62,689 bases of DNA from Saliphagus infecundisoli (GCF_020177375.1 NZ_JAIWHV010000022.1:1-62689); one strand, 5' to 3'. Positions 7,987-16,316 are shown, counted from the first letter of the stretch. Made by a program: numbers and translations. Notes: generated by a model not told the origin, from the letters alone.

Positions 7987-8983
7987 GTGATTCACCTCCT
8001 TTCGCCCGGGGGTCGAGTCGCCCGTAGGTCAGATCGGCGACGGTGATTCCGATGACCATCGCGACGGTGATGAGGATGAACCCGCCCATCATCAGCGGGT
8101 AATCGCGGGCGTCGATGGCCCGGATCAGGTAGAACCCGATCCCGGGGTACGCGAAGATGTTCTCGATGATGACCGCCCCGCCGAAGACGGTGCCGATGGC
8201 GATCATCAGCCCCGTGTACATCGGCAGTATCGCGTTTCGTGCGACGTACCGGATCGCGATGCGACGCGTCGGCAGTCCGCGCAGGCGGGCCGCCCGGAGG
8301 TAGTCCTCCCCGAGGATGCGGATGGCGTTGCCCCGCATGTTCAGCGCCCACCCGCCGAACGCGACGACCGTCATCGAGAGGATGGGTAACGCGCCGTGGT
8401 GGAGCACGCTCGCCAGAAAGGGGAGGTTGAACCCGACGGTGACCTCGGAGGCGTACCGGCCGCCGGTCGGGAACAGACCCTGCTGATATCCGAGAAACGT
8501 CAACCCCAGCAGTCCGACGACGTAGCTGGGCGTCGAGTTCAGGACCAGTCCGATGCCGGTCGATCCCACGTCGAACGTCGACCCTTCGCGATACGCCATG
8601 AGCGCGCCGAGGCTCACGCCGATGACGAAGGCGAGAAACAGCGACGACCCCGTCAGGAAGACCGTCCACGGGATGGCCGGGCCGACGATATCCGCCACGG
8701 GTTCGCCGTACCAGACCGACCGTCCCAGATCGCCCTGCGCGAGCCCGATCATGTAGTCGACGTACTGGACGTACACCGGCCGGTCCGGGTCGATCCCCGA
8801 CTGGGCCTCGATGCGCATGTTGATCGCCTCGGGCGAGAGGTCGCTCCCTCCCTGCTGGATGATCTGGGCGCGCAGGTAGTCCATCGGCCCCCCCGGGAGG
8901 AGCCTGATGAGCGCGAAGCTAAACGACACCACCGCGAAGACGGTGAGGACGGATTGTGCGAGTCGTTTGACGATGTATTTCAT
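7973..8983 (-). CDS. ABC transporter permease (DppB/OppB type)
   Basis: 336 aa. It begins with the classic MKYIVKRLAQSVLTVFAVVS membrane helix, continues with LLPGGPMD, which is diagnostic for OppB/DppB permeases, and has the EAA loop near YLRAARLRGLPTRRIAIRYV. About six membrane spans are predicted. It is the second gene of the importer operon: 60 nt separate it from the lipoprotein gene, and its last 14 nt overlap the next permease start. It is the membrane partner of the OppC-type protein. Substrate is set by the binding protein, not by this subunit. Confidence 0.93.
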   Translation of the reverse strand: MKYIVKRLAQSVLTVFAVVSFSFALIRLLPGGPMDYLRAQIIQQGGSDLSPEAINMRIEAQSGIDPDRPVYVQYVDYMIGLAQGDLGRSVWYGEPVADIVGPAIPWTVFLTGSSLFLAFVIGVSLGALMAYREGSTFDVGSTGIGLVLNSTPSYVVGLLGLTFLGYQQGLFPTGGRYASEVTVGFNLPFLASVLHHGALPILSMTVVAFGGWALNMRGNAIRILGEDYLRAARLRGLPTRRIAIRYVARNAILPMYTGLMIAIGTVFGGAVIIENIFAYPGIGFYLIRAIDARDYPLMMGGFILITVAMVIGITVADLTYGRLDPRAKGGESRESY

Positions 8984-9043
8984 GAGCGGGTTCGGTGGTG
9001 GTGGAGCGTCGACGACTGGAGGGCGGTGGCCATCATCGGGACC

Positions 9044-10990
9044 CTACTCCTCGGGCGTTGCCAGCTCGGAGATGTAGTCGCCGGGGGCGATCGTTTCGGA
9101 GTCGCGCAGATCGTCGTGCAGTACGGGCGCCTCGAACTCCGAGGGGACGTTCCAGGAGTCGGTGGCGTCCCCGCTTTGGAAGATCCAGTCGAAGTGGAAG
9201 TACGGATGTGTGTGATCGTAGGAGGCCCACCCCTGGAGCGCGAGCTTGAAGTTGCCCTCGCTGTAGTCGCCGCCCCAGTAGGTCGCCGAGTCCTGCATGA
9301 CCGGCTCGGACTCGATGCCGAACTCCTGGAGCTGGGAGACGATCGTCTCGACGCCCGAGACCCAGTCGGAAAAGCCCGCGGGCCCCTTGATCGGGAGTTC
9401 GAGTGGCTCGCCGTCCATCTGCCAGGTGCCGTCCTGGCGCTCGTAACCCGCCTCCTGGAGCAGTTCGGCGGCTCGATCGGTCTGTTGTTCGGCACGACCG
9501 TAGGTCTCGAACTGGTCGACGACGCCCTCGAGCCAGTGGCCCTCGATCTGGTCGTCGAACTCGCCGGTCAGGCCGCTCGGGTACGTGACCGCAACCTTCG
9601 ACCCGGTGCCCGCGCCGGAGTTCTTCGCGGCGTCGTCCCGGTTGATGACGTGTGCGATCGCCTTCCTGACCCGCACGTCGTCGACCGGCTCCTGGTCGTG
9701 GTTGAACACGATCCCCATCCCCCAGTGACGGGAGACCAGCGCGGTCTGCATGTGATCGGGAAGCTGACTCGTCTGGTTCTGGGGCATGAACAGCGTCGCC
9801 GAGCCGTCGGTCTCGCCGTTTTTGAGCGAGTTCCACCGTCCGGAGTTCTCCGGCTTGTAGAGGTATTCGACCTCGGGAAAGTTGATGTTTCCCGCGTCCG
9901 GGTGGTCCTCGTACTTCGTGACGAGCGTCCGCTGGCTGTCTGCGTCCTCCCACTGGAAGGGGCCGTTTCCGACCGGTTCGGGATCGGTGAAGTCGGTGAG
10001 TTCGCCCAGAGCCGTCGAGCGCTCGTCCTCGCTCTCGGCGTCGTCGAGCGCTTGCACGAACTCGCCGTACGTACCGTCGTAGGCACGCAACTGCGTGGGT
10101 GCGAGCAGCGAGAGGAGGATGTCCTCGTTTATCTCCCGGTCGAGGGTTATCTCGGCGGTCGTCTCGTCGGCCCCCTGGACCCGGTCGGGGACGGCATTGA
10201 GGTCGCCGTCGGGCAGGACGTACGGGCCGATCCCGCCCGCGCCACCGCTGTTGTAGAGGTCGAGTTTGAGCTGGTTCGCGACGTCGGTCCCCGTTACGGG
10301 ATCGCCGTTGTGCCAGGTCTGTCCCTCCCGGACCTGCAGGGTCACGGTCGTCCCGTCCATCGTCCAGTCGCTGATGAGGTAGGGATGGTACTCCCTGGTG
10401 GAGACGTTGTACCGCATGAACCGGTCGAAGAGGGTCCGGCGTGCCTCGCCGTCGTTCGTCCCGTTCCAGGGGTTGTACTGGGAGTCGGCGGGGACCGCCC
10501 ACTGCGAGAGGGTCAGCCGGTCGTCCTCGGCGTCCTCCTTCAGCGTCCAGTCGCCCGTCCGCGGGAGCCAACTCGTCGGCCAGTAGACCTGCATCCGCTC
10601 GTCGTCGGCCGGCGGCACGTTCCAGTCGTCGGTGGCCTGGAACGACTGGGCGAGCTTCTCCATCACCGGCAACACCGGCAACGTCTGGTTCGTCACGTAC
10701 GCCAGCTCTTGGGTCATCGCCAGCGACGTGCTCTCGAACTGATCCGGGTTCGTCTCGTTGCCGCCGTCGCTGTCGTTTCCAGCGGTGTCGTTTCCGGCCT
10801 CGGTGTCGTTGCCGTTTCCGTTACCGTTGCCGTTGCCACCGCCGTTGCCGTCCCCGGTCGAGCCCGAATCGTCCGTCGCCTCCTGGCCTCCACAGCCGGC
10901 AAGGCCGGTCGCAAGCCCCGTCGTGCCGACTATCAGCATGTGGCGGCGCGATAGCGCCGGCGCGTTCGGCTGGTCAGCGTTCTCTGGCAT
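9044..10990 (-). CDS. Tat-exported lipoprotein, ABC solute-binding protein (SBP_bac_5 type)
   Basis: 648 aa. The N-terminus has a twin-arginine signal (SRRHMLIVGTTG) and a lipobox LAGC with Cys33 as the lipid anchor, then a low-complexity Gly/Asn/Asp/Ser linker to about residue 80, and a large oligopeptide/nickel-type binding domain. It would sit on the outer face of the membrane and hand its ligand to the two permeases. First gene of the operon: a TATA-like box precedes it by about 30 nt. The SBP_bac_5 family includes peptide and oligosaccharide binders. The divergent alpha-glucosidases and nearby TrmB regulator favour a glucoside here, but this is inference. Confidence 0.9.
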   Translation of the reverse strand: MPENADQPNAPALSRRHMLIVGTTGLATGLAGCGGQEATDDSGSTGDGNGGGNGNGNGNGNDTEAGNDTAGNDSDGGNETNPDQFESTSLAMTQELAYVTNQTLPVLPVMEKLAQSFQATDDWNVPPADDERMQVYWPTSWLPRTGDWTLKEDAEDDRLTLSQWAVPADSQYNPWNGTNDGEARRTLFDRFMRYNVSTREYHPYLISDWTMDGTTVTLQVREGQTWHNGDPVTGTDVANQLKLDLYNSGGAGGIGPYVLPDGDLNAVPDRVQGADETTAEITLDREINEDILLSLLAPTQLRAYDGTYGEFVQALDDAESEDERSTALGELTDFTDPEPVGNGPFQWEDADSQRTLVTKYEDHPDAGNINFPEVEYLYKPENSGRWNSLKNGETDGSATLFMPQNQTSQLPDHMQTALVSRHWGMGIVFNHDQEPVDDVRVRKAIAHVINRDDAAKNSGAGTGSKVAVTYPSGLTGEFDDQIEGHWLEGVVDQFETYGRAEQQTDRAAELLQEAGYERQDGTWQMDGEPLELPIKGPAGFSDWVSGVETIVSQLQEFGIESEPVMQDSATYWGGDYSEGNFKLALQGWASYDHTHPYFHFDWIFQSGDATDSWNVPSEFEAPVLHDDLRDSETIAPGDYISELATPEE

Positions 10991-11016
10991 CGTCCACTGT
11001 CATTATAGACCGGTGT

Positions 11017-11025
11017 ATTAAAACT
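11017..11025 (-). promoter_or_regulatory. TATA box for the importer operon
   Basis: The minus strand reads GTTTTAATA, centred about 31 nt before the ATG at 10990. It is the only strong AT block in this divergent intergenic region and fits a leaderless operon start. Confidence 0.6.
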
Positions 11026-11065
11026 TCTGGTAGAACCCGTTCTTCAAGATTTTAGCCAGCGTTAA

Positions 11066-11104
11066 GTCCTCGATCCGAGTGGACACGACTCGAATGAAGG
11101 ACTC
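11066..11104. promoter_or_regulatory. Interrupted dyad, candidate operator
   Basis: Two nested perfect inverted repeats share one centre at 11085: outer arms agtcct (11066-11071) and aggact (11099-11104), inner arms cgagt (11077-11081) and actcg (11089-11093), with 5-nt and 7-nt spacers. Eleven of the eleven arm positions pair. It lies between the divergent lipoprotein and GH13 genes, upstream of the lipoprotein TATA box. A dimeric regulator such as the neighbouring TrmB protein is the natural candidate to bind it, but this is not shown by the sequence. Confidence 0.45.
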
Positions 11105-11360
11105 ATCGACCGAGAACCTCACCGGATCGGCTCGTCGCCGGGACCGTCTCGAACGGTCGGAGAACCTCGACGTGAGCCGGCGTAGCTCCGATGGGCCGGC
11201 ACGTACGGCACCCCAGTCGTCTGCCCGTACTGCTGGCGTACGAGCCGGGAGTCGAACGAGTTCGTCACCGCCGTCCGAAGCCGGACCGTTCGCTCCGAGT
11301 GGCGGCCGTGACTGGCCGACCGGCGAGGTCGATGGGCGTCTCGCCCGTGGGGGCCAGTGA
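11094..11360 (+). other. Possible 88-codon leader ORF before GH13 pair
   Basis: An open frame starts at ATG 11094, about 30 nt after a weak TTAA element (11063-11066), and ends at TGA 11358-11360, overlapping the GTG start of the first alpha-glucosidase as GTGA. The arrangement suits translational coupling. Against it, the product is rich in Ser, Arg and Gly and not acidic, and matches no family I know. It may simply be a non-coding leader. The remaining intergenic sequence from 11105 to 11356 shows no TATA box. Confidence 0.25.
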
Positions 11361-13078
11361 GCCGACGAAACGCAGGCGGGGACGACGACCACCCCTGGTG
11401 GAAGGAAGCCGTCGTCTACCAGGTGTACCCGAAGAGTTTCAACGACAGCGACGGGGACGGGATCGGCGATCTCGCGGGACTGGCGCGGCGCGCCGACTAC
11501 CTCGACGACCTGGGGGTCGACGCCGTCTGGCTGTGTCCCGTCTACGGGTCGCCGATGGCGGACAACGGCTACGACATCAGCGACTACCGGTCGATCCATC
11601 CTGCCTACGGCGACATGGATGACTGGCGGCAAGTCCGCGACGTGCTCCACGAGCGGGACATCCGGCTGGTGATGGACCTCGTCGTCAATCACACCTCCGA
11701 CGAGCACGAGTGGTTCCGGCGTTCGCGGCGCGAAGAGGACGGCTACGCGGACTACTACCACTGGTGGGAGGGAGAGCCAGACGAGCCGCCGAACAACTGG
11801 GAGTCGATCTTTGGCGGTCCGGCCTGGTCGTACGACGAGGCCCGCGGCGAGTGGTATCTCCACCTCTTCGACGAGAAACAGCCCGATCTCAACTGGCGAA
11901 ATTCCGCGGTACGAGAGGACGTCCACGGGATGATGCAGTGGTGGCTCGACGAGGGAGTCGACGGCTTCCGGATGGACGTGATCAACCTCATCTCGAAGAC
12001 CGAGGGGCTCCCGGACGGAGACCCGGAGGCGGGACTGACCGGGGCCGAGCACTTCATGAACGGGCCGCGCGTCCACGACCGTCTCCGGGAGATGCACGAC
12101 CGGGTGCTCGACGACCGGGACCTCCTCGTCGTCGGCGAGACTCCCGGCGCCTCCGTCGCCGACGCCCGCGAGTACGTCGGGCCGAACGGCGACGGCCTCT
12201 CGATGGTGTTCCAGTTCGAGCACGTGACCGTCGACCACGGCGACGACAAGTGGACGACGGCGGACGTGCCCCTGGCCGAGTTCAAGGAGATCATCGCGAA
12301 ATGGCAGGCCGGGCTCGCCGACGAGGGGTGGAACAGCGTCTACCTCAGCAATCACGACCAGCCCCGGATGGTCTCCCGGTTCGGCGACGACGGCGAGTAT
12401 CGGCGCAAGTCCGCGAAGTTGCTCGGAACGCTCACGCACACGCTCCAGGGAACCCCGTTCGTCTATCAGGGCGAGGAGATCGGGATGACGAACGCCCCCT
12501 TCGAGTCGCCCGATGAGCTGCGGGACGTCGAGGCGAAAAACTACGTCGAACGGGCCGTAGAACACGGCGAGGCCGACTGCTACGAGGACGTCCGGGAAAC
12601 CGTCGAGGCAACGGCCCGGGACAACGCCCGGACGCCGATGCAGTGGTCGGACGATACCCACGCGGGCTTTACCGACGGCGAGCCGTGGATCGAGTGCAAT
12701 CCGAACTACGCGGAGGTCAACGTCGAGCGCGCGCGCTCGGACCCGGATTCGGTCTTGAGCTACTACCGGGAGCTGATCGCGCTCCGCCACGAGCGGGACC
12801 TGCTTGTCTACGGGGAGTTCGAACTGCTCGCTCCCGACGACCCCGACGTCTTCGCCTACTCGCGGCGCCTCGACGGCGAGCGCGGCCTGATCGTTCTCAA
12901 CGTCGCGGCCGACGCCACGAGCTTCGACGTACCCGCCGAGGTCGACCGCGACGGCCTCGAGCTAGTGATCGCCAACGCTGACGACGCGCCGGCGACGGTC
13001 CCAGCGACCCTCGACCTGGATCCCTACGAGGCACGGGTGTATCTGACGCCCTCGCAGGAGGGTGGTGTGGGCCGATGA
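11357..13078 (+). CDS. GH13 alpha-glucosidase (oligo-1,6-glucosidase type), copy 1
   Basis: 573 aa from GTG 11357. All conserved GH13 regions are present: DLVVNHTS (region I), GFRMDVIN with nucleophile Asp207, VVGETPG with acid/base Glu261, and SNHDQPR with Asp334. The N-terminal WWKEAVVYQVYPKSFNDSDG and the overall length match cytoplasmic exo-acting alpha-glucosidases of the GH13 oligo-1,6-glucosidase branch, which release glucose from short alpha-glucosides. No signal peptide is present, so the substrate must be imported, fitting the divergent ABC importer. Its stop overlaps the next GH13 start (ATGA). Residues around 112-181 are nearly identical at DNA level to copy 2. Confidence 0.93.
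   Translation: MSRRNAGGDDDHPWWKEAVVYQVYPKSFNDSDGDGIGDLAGLARRADYLDDLGVDAVWLCPVYGSPMADNGYDISDYRSIHPAYGDMDDWRQVRDVLHERDIRLVMDLVVNHTSDEHEWFRRSRREEDGYADYYHWWEGEPDEPPNNWESIFGGPAWSYDEARGEWYLHLFDEKQPDLNWRNSAVREDVHGMMQWWLDEGVDGFRMDVINLISKTEGLPDGDPEAGLTGAEHFMNGPRVHDRLREMHDRVLDDRDLLVVGETPGASVADAREYVGPNGDGLSMVFQFEHVTVDHGDDKWTTADVPLAEFKEIIAKWQAGLADEGWNSVYLSNHDQPRMVSRFGDDGEYRRKSAKLLGTLTHTLQGTPFVYQGEEIGMTNAPFESPDELRDVEAKNYVERAVEHGEADCYEDVRETVEATARDNARTPMQWSDDTHAGFTDGEPWIECNPNYAEVNVERARSDPDSVLSYYRELIALRHERDLLVYGEFELLAPDDPDVFAYSRRLDGERGLIVLNVAADATSFDVPAEVDRDGLELVIANADDAPATVPATLDLDPYEARVYLTPSQEGGVGR
11690..11900 (+). repeat. Near-identical tract shared by the two GH13 genes (copy 1)
   Basis: 211 nt that match 13408-13618 with only three differences (11765, 11857, 11887), two of them silent. 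Sequence on either side, for example around the nucleophile region, is much more diverged between the paralogues. The sharp contrast, including silent sites, points to recent gene conversion. Confidence 0.85.
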
Positions 13079-14799
13079 CCCCCCGAACCGCCGACGCCGC
13101 GTTCGACCGCCAGTGGTGGAAGGAAGCGATCGTCTATCAGATCTATCCGCGGAGCTTCAACGACAGCGACGGCGACGGGATCGGTGACCTCCGGGGGATC
13201 GTCGAGAAGGTCGACTATCTCGACGACCTGGGCGTCGACGTCGTCTGGCTGTGTCCCGTCTACGACTCCCCGATGGCGGACAACGGCTACGACATCCGGG
13301 ACTTCCGGTCGATCGCCGACACCTACGGCAGCGTCGACGACTGGGAGCGCCTGCGCGACGTGCTCCACGAGCGGGGCATCCGGCTGGTCATGGATCTCGT
13401 CCTCAACCACACCTCCGACGAGCACGAGTGGTTCCGGCGTTCGCGGCGCGAAGAGGACGGCTACGCGGACTACTACCACTGGCGGGAGGGAGAGCCAGAC
13501 GAGCCGCCGAACAACTGGGAGTCGATCTTTGGCGGTCCGGCCTGGTCGTACGACGAGGCCCGCGGCGAGTGGTACCTCCACCTCTTCGACGAGAAACAGC
13601 CCGACCTCAACTGGCGAACTCCCGCCGTGCGAGAGGAGATGAAGGCGGTCGTCGAGTGGTGGCTGGAACGGGGTATCGACGGGTTCCGCATGGACGCCGT
13701 GAGCCACATGTCCAAAACCGACGGGCTTCCCGACGGCGATCCGTCGAACTCGCCCGTCGGCGCCGAACATTACAGCCACGGCCCGCGCCTGGAGTCGTAC
13801 CTCGCGGAACTGAACGCGGACGTGCTCTCGGCGTACGACGCGATGACCGTCGCCGAGATGGGAATGACGACCGTCGACCAGGCCGCCGACTACGTCAACG
13901 CGGCCGACAACGGGATCCACATGGTGTTCCAGTTCGACCACCTTGACGTCGGCGGCCACACGGAGGACTGGGAGTTCGACGACGGGACCGACGGATCCGA
14001 CGGGGACGACGCCGGCAGCGACGCGGGCGGAATCGACCTCCCGGAGTTCAAACGGGTCGTCACCGAGAAACAGCGCGAACTCGACTGGGACGCGATCTTC
14101 CTCGGGAACCACGACGTGCCCCGGATCGTCTCGCAGTTCGGCACCGACTCCTACCGCGAGCGATCGGCGACGCTGCTCGGAACCTTCCTGCTGACGATGC
14201 GGGGAACGCCGTACATTTACCAGGGCGAGGAGATCGGGATGACCAACACGGAGTTCGAGAGCCTGGACGCGCTGGACGACCCGAAGACGGTCGGACGGGT
14301 CGAGGCGCTCCTCGAGGACGGCGTCGTCGACTCCTTCGAGGAGGTCGCCGGCGTCGTCAACGCCCGGAGCCGCGACCACGCCAGGACCCCCATGCAGTGG
14401 TCCGACGACCCCCATGCGGGCTTCACCGGCGGCGAGCCCTGGCTCCCCGCCAACGAGAACTATCCCGCGGTCAACGTCGGCGTCCAGCGGTCCGGCGAGG
14501 AGTCCGTCCTGGCGGGCTACCGGCGGCTGATCGACCTCCGGCAACGGTTCGATGTGCTCGTCTACGGCGACTACGAGCTGCTCGCGCCCGACCACGAGCA
14601 GGTGTACGCGTACGTCCGAACCGGTAACGCGGAAACGGTACTGGTCGTGCTCAACTGGTCGGCCAGTCCCGCCCACGTGCCCGATCTCGATGTCGCGACC
14701 GACGACGCCGACCTGCTGTTCGCGAACGCGGCGGACGCGCCGGCCGACCCGAGCGGGGCGACGCTGCAGCCCTACGGGGCAACCGTGTACCTGCTCTGA
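13075..14799 (+). CDS. GH13 alpha-glucosidase (oligo-1,6-glucosidase type), copy 2
   Basis: 574 aa, paralogue of the upstream gene and overlapping it by 4 nt (ATGA). Catalytic residues are conserved: DLVLNHTS, GFRMDAVS with Asp207, TVAEMG with Glu261, and GNHDVPR with Asp347. The 13-residue shift of the last Asp comes from an extra Asp/Gly/Ser-rich loop at about residues 302-319 (13978-14032), probably a surface salt-adaptation insertion. Region II reads AVS rather than VIN, and region III has AEMG rather than GETPG, so substrate preference probably differs from copy 1 (GH13 region II after the nucleophile influences linkage specificity). Cytoplasmic, no signal peptide. Confidence 0.93.
   Translation: MTPRTADAAFDRQWWKEAIVYQIYPRSFNDSDGDGIGDLRGIVEKVDYLDDLGVDVVWLCPVYDSPMADNGYDIRDFRSIADTYGSVDDWERLRDVLHERGIRLVMDLVLNHTSDEHEWFRRSRREEDGYADYYHWREGEPDEPPNNWESIFGGPAWSYDEARGEWYLHLFDEKQPDLNWRTPAVREEMKAVVEWWLERGIDGFRMDAVSHMSKTDGLPDGDPSNSPVGAEHYSHGPRLESYLAELNADVLSAYDAMTVAEMGMTTVDQAADYVNAADNGIHMVFQFDHLDVGGHTEDWEFDDGTDGSDGDDAGSDAGGIDLPEFKRVVTEKQRELDWDAIFLGNHDVPRIVSQFGTDSYRERSATLLGTFLLTMRGTPYIYQGEEIGMTNTEFESLDALDDPKTVGRVEALLEDGVVDSFEEVAGVVNARSRDHARTPMQWSDDPHAGFTGGEPWLPANENYPAVNVGVQRSGEESVLAGYRRLIDLRQRFDVLVYGDYELLAPDHEQVYAYVRTGNAETVLVVLNWSASPAHVPDLDVATDDADLLFANAADAPADPSGATLQPYGATVYLL
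13408..13618 (+). repeat. Near-identical tract shared by the two GH13 genes (copy 2)
   Basis: Partner of 11690-11900, at a constant offset of 1718 nt, with three mismatches in 211 nt. One mismatch changes Trp (TGG, copy 1) to Arg (CGG, copy 2). Confidence 0.85.
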
Positions 14800-14833
14800 A
14801 GTCATCGCCGTCCCGATCTCCCGGCTCGAACCG

Positions 14834-15574
14834 CTACTGATACATCCGCAGCGGCCGCGCCTGGGAACTCTCCTCGTCGCCGGCCTCCTGCATCCGCTGG
14901 GCGAGCCGTTCACGCTGGTTGCGGATCTCCTCGGCGCGCTCGACGAGCGCGTTCACATCGACGTCGATGTCGGCGATCGGGCCGATTCCGCTCTCGATCA
15001 GCACCCGGGCGGCCTCGGGGTCGGGGAACTGCGGGTTGGTCTCGACGACGAGGCCGACGCTCGTTCGGTCGTGCTGGGCGGCCAGATTGAGCAGCGCACC
15101 CGTGGGGCCGCTGACGGCACCGTCCTCGCGGGGGGTGTCGATTCCGGCGGAGTCGAGGACATCCCGGCCGTCGCCGGTCGCGATGCCGTACAGTGCCGGG
15201 ACGCCGTCTTTCTCGGCGGGAAAGCCGCTGAGGTAGATCGGCGTCACGCCCGCCTCGTCGAGCCACCCCGAGAGGCAGTCGGCGACGCTGCCCACCGCCT
15301 GCGAGGCGATCGGGGCGTCGCTCTGGAGGGCTAACAGATCCCGCTCGGCGTCGCGATAGAGTCTGACCGGCGGCCGGACGGTCGGATCGCCCTCGCGGTA
15401 GACGCCGATCCGGGGGAGTCCGTCACAGTGGACGCTCGCGTAGTGGTCCATCTCGAACGCCTCGATCAGGTGGTCGGTCGCGATCTTTCCGACGAGCCCG
15501 ATGCCCGGAAACCCCTCGACCAGCGTCGATTCCTCGAGGTCGGCTTCCTCGCCGTGGACGCGAATCTCTGCCAT
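14834..15574 (-). CDS. PAC2-family proteasome assembly chaperone (PbaB-like)
   Basis: 246 aa. The N-terminal STLVEGFPGIGLVGKIATDHL block and overall fold-length match the PAC2/PbaB family, which helps assemble the archaeal 20S proteasome and can dock on its alpha ring. The last residues, RPLRMYQ, end in hydrophobic-Tyr-X (Met-Tyr-Gln), the HbYX motif that proteasome activators and PbaB homologues use to insert into alpha-ring pockets. A coiled C-terminal segment (RNQRERLAQRMQEAGDEE) precedes it. A TATA-like TTTTAAGA lies about 28 nt upstream of the ATG. Convergent with the second GH13 gene, with only a short gap between. Confidence 0.88.
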   Translation of the reverse strand: MAEIRVHGEEADLEESTLVEGFPGIGLVGKIATDHLIEAFEMDHYASVHCDGLPRIGVYREGDPTVRPPVRLYRDAERDLLALQSDAPIASQAVGSVADCLSGWLDEAGVTPIYLSGFPAEKDGVPALYGIATGDGRDVLDSAGIDTPREDGAVSGPTGALLNLAAQHDRTSVGLVVETNPQFPDPEAARVLIESGIGPIADIDVDVNALVERAEEIRNQRERLAQRMQEAGDEESSQARPLRMYQ

Positions 15575-15596
15575 ACGCGAGTGGTTCGCGGGCTGG

Positions 15597-15607
15597 CTCT
15601 TAAAATC
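15597..15607 (-). promoter_or_regulatory. TATA box for the PAC2-family gene
   Basis: The minus strand reads GATTTTAAGAG about 28 nt before the ATG at 15574, the usual spacing for a leaderless haloarchaeal mRNA. Confidence 0.55.
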
Positions 15608-15623
15608 GAGGGCGGCAGGCGCG

Positions 15624-16316
15624 TCACCCCGATATCACGAGCTGGTCGGTCGAGCCCCGCTGGAACTCGAAGGGAGTGGGCCTGATCTCGGCGTCGTAGC
15701 CCTCCGCCCTGAGCTCCTCTATGAGGCCGTCGAGAAGCCCCGAGGGTTCGGCGTCGAGCCCCTGGAGGGGGTAGACCCTGACCTCGCGGGCGACCCGGGC
15801 GAGTTCCCGGAGGCTCGCGGCGTGAAACGCCCGGTCGAACCGGTCGTCGTACAGAAAGAGCAGGTGTGCAGAGAGCGCGAGCGAGAACGCGTCGTCGGCG
15901 AAGGGGAGGTCGGGGAGCGCCCCGGCGACGTACCGGCCGCCCGACGCCGCCCGGTAATCCCCCAGGAACGTCTCGCAGGCGCGCTCGAGCAGTTCGATCC
16001 GTCCCTCGACACTCCCGTAGTACTCCCAGTCGAAGAGCTCGCGCTTCTCGGGAAGCTGGTCGGCGACCGCGGCAGTGTCCGACCGACACCGGCGGGCGAG
16101 CTCCGCCGGGGGGCGGCGGTAGGCCCTATCGGCGCCGACGGCCGACACCCCTCGGTCGGCCGCCCCCGCGGCGAACGAGCCCGCCCCCGAGGGACAGTCC
16201 AGCACCCGCTCGCCCTCGAGGTCACGCGCCTCGAGGTCGAACATCGCCAGATACTCCTCGAAGGTCCGTCCGATGACGGCGACGTCGCGCACCTCGAAAG
16301 CGTCGGGGCCGTCCAT
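15624..16316 (-). CDS. Class I SAM-dependent methyltransferase
   Basis: 230 aa from ATG 16316. This start lies about 29 nt after a strong TATA box at 16341-16350; a longer frame to 16439 would run through the promoter. Motif I of class I methyltransferases is clear (VLDCPSGAGSFAAGAADRG, residues about 36-54), followed by an acidic motif II region and ALPDLPFADDAFSLALSAHLLF (post-I/motif IV). The target is unknown. It is divergent from the NSUN-type gene at 16427 and ends 49 nt before the PAC2-family promoter. Confidence 0.85.
   Translation of the reverse strand: MDGPDAFEVRDVAVIGRTFEEYLAMFDLEARDLEGERVLDCPSGAGSFAAGAADRGVSAVGADRAYRRPPAELARRCRSDTAAVADQLPEKRELFDWEYYGSVEGRIELLERACETFLGDYRAASGGRYVAGALPDLPFADDAFSLALSAHLLFLYDDRFDRAFHAASLRELARVAREVRVYPLQGLDAEPSGLLDGLIEELRAEGYDAEIRPTPFEFQRGSTDQLVISG

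Noticed and set aside
8396-10954. An 852-codon plus-strand frame opposite the importer genes
   Set aside because: It lies antisense to the permease and lipoprotein genes, whose motifs are clear; composition is not acidic like real proteins here.
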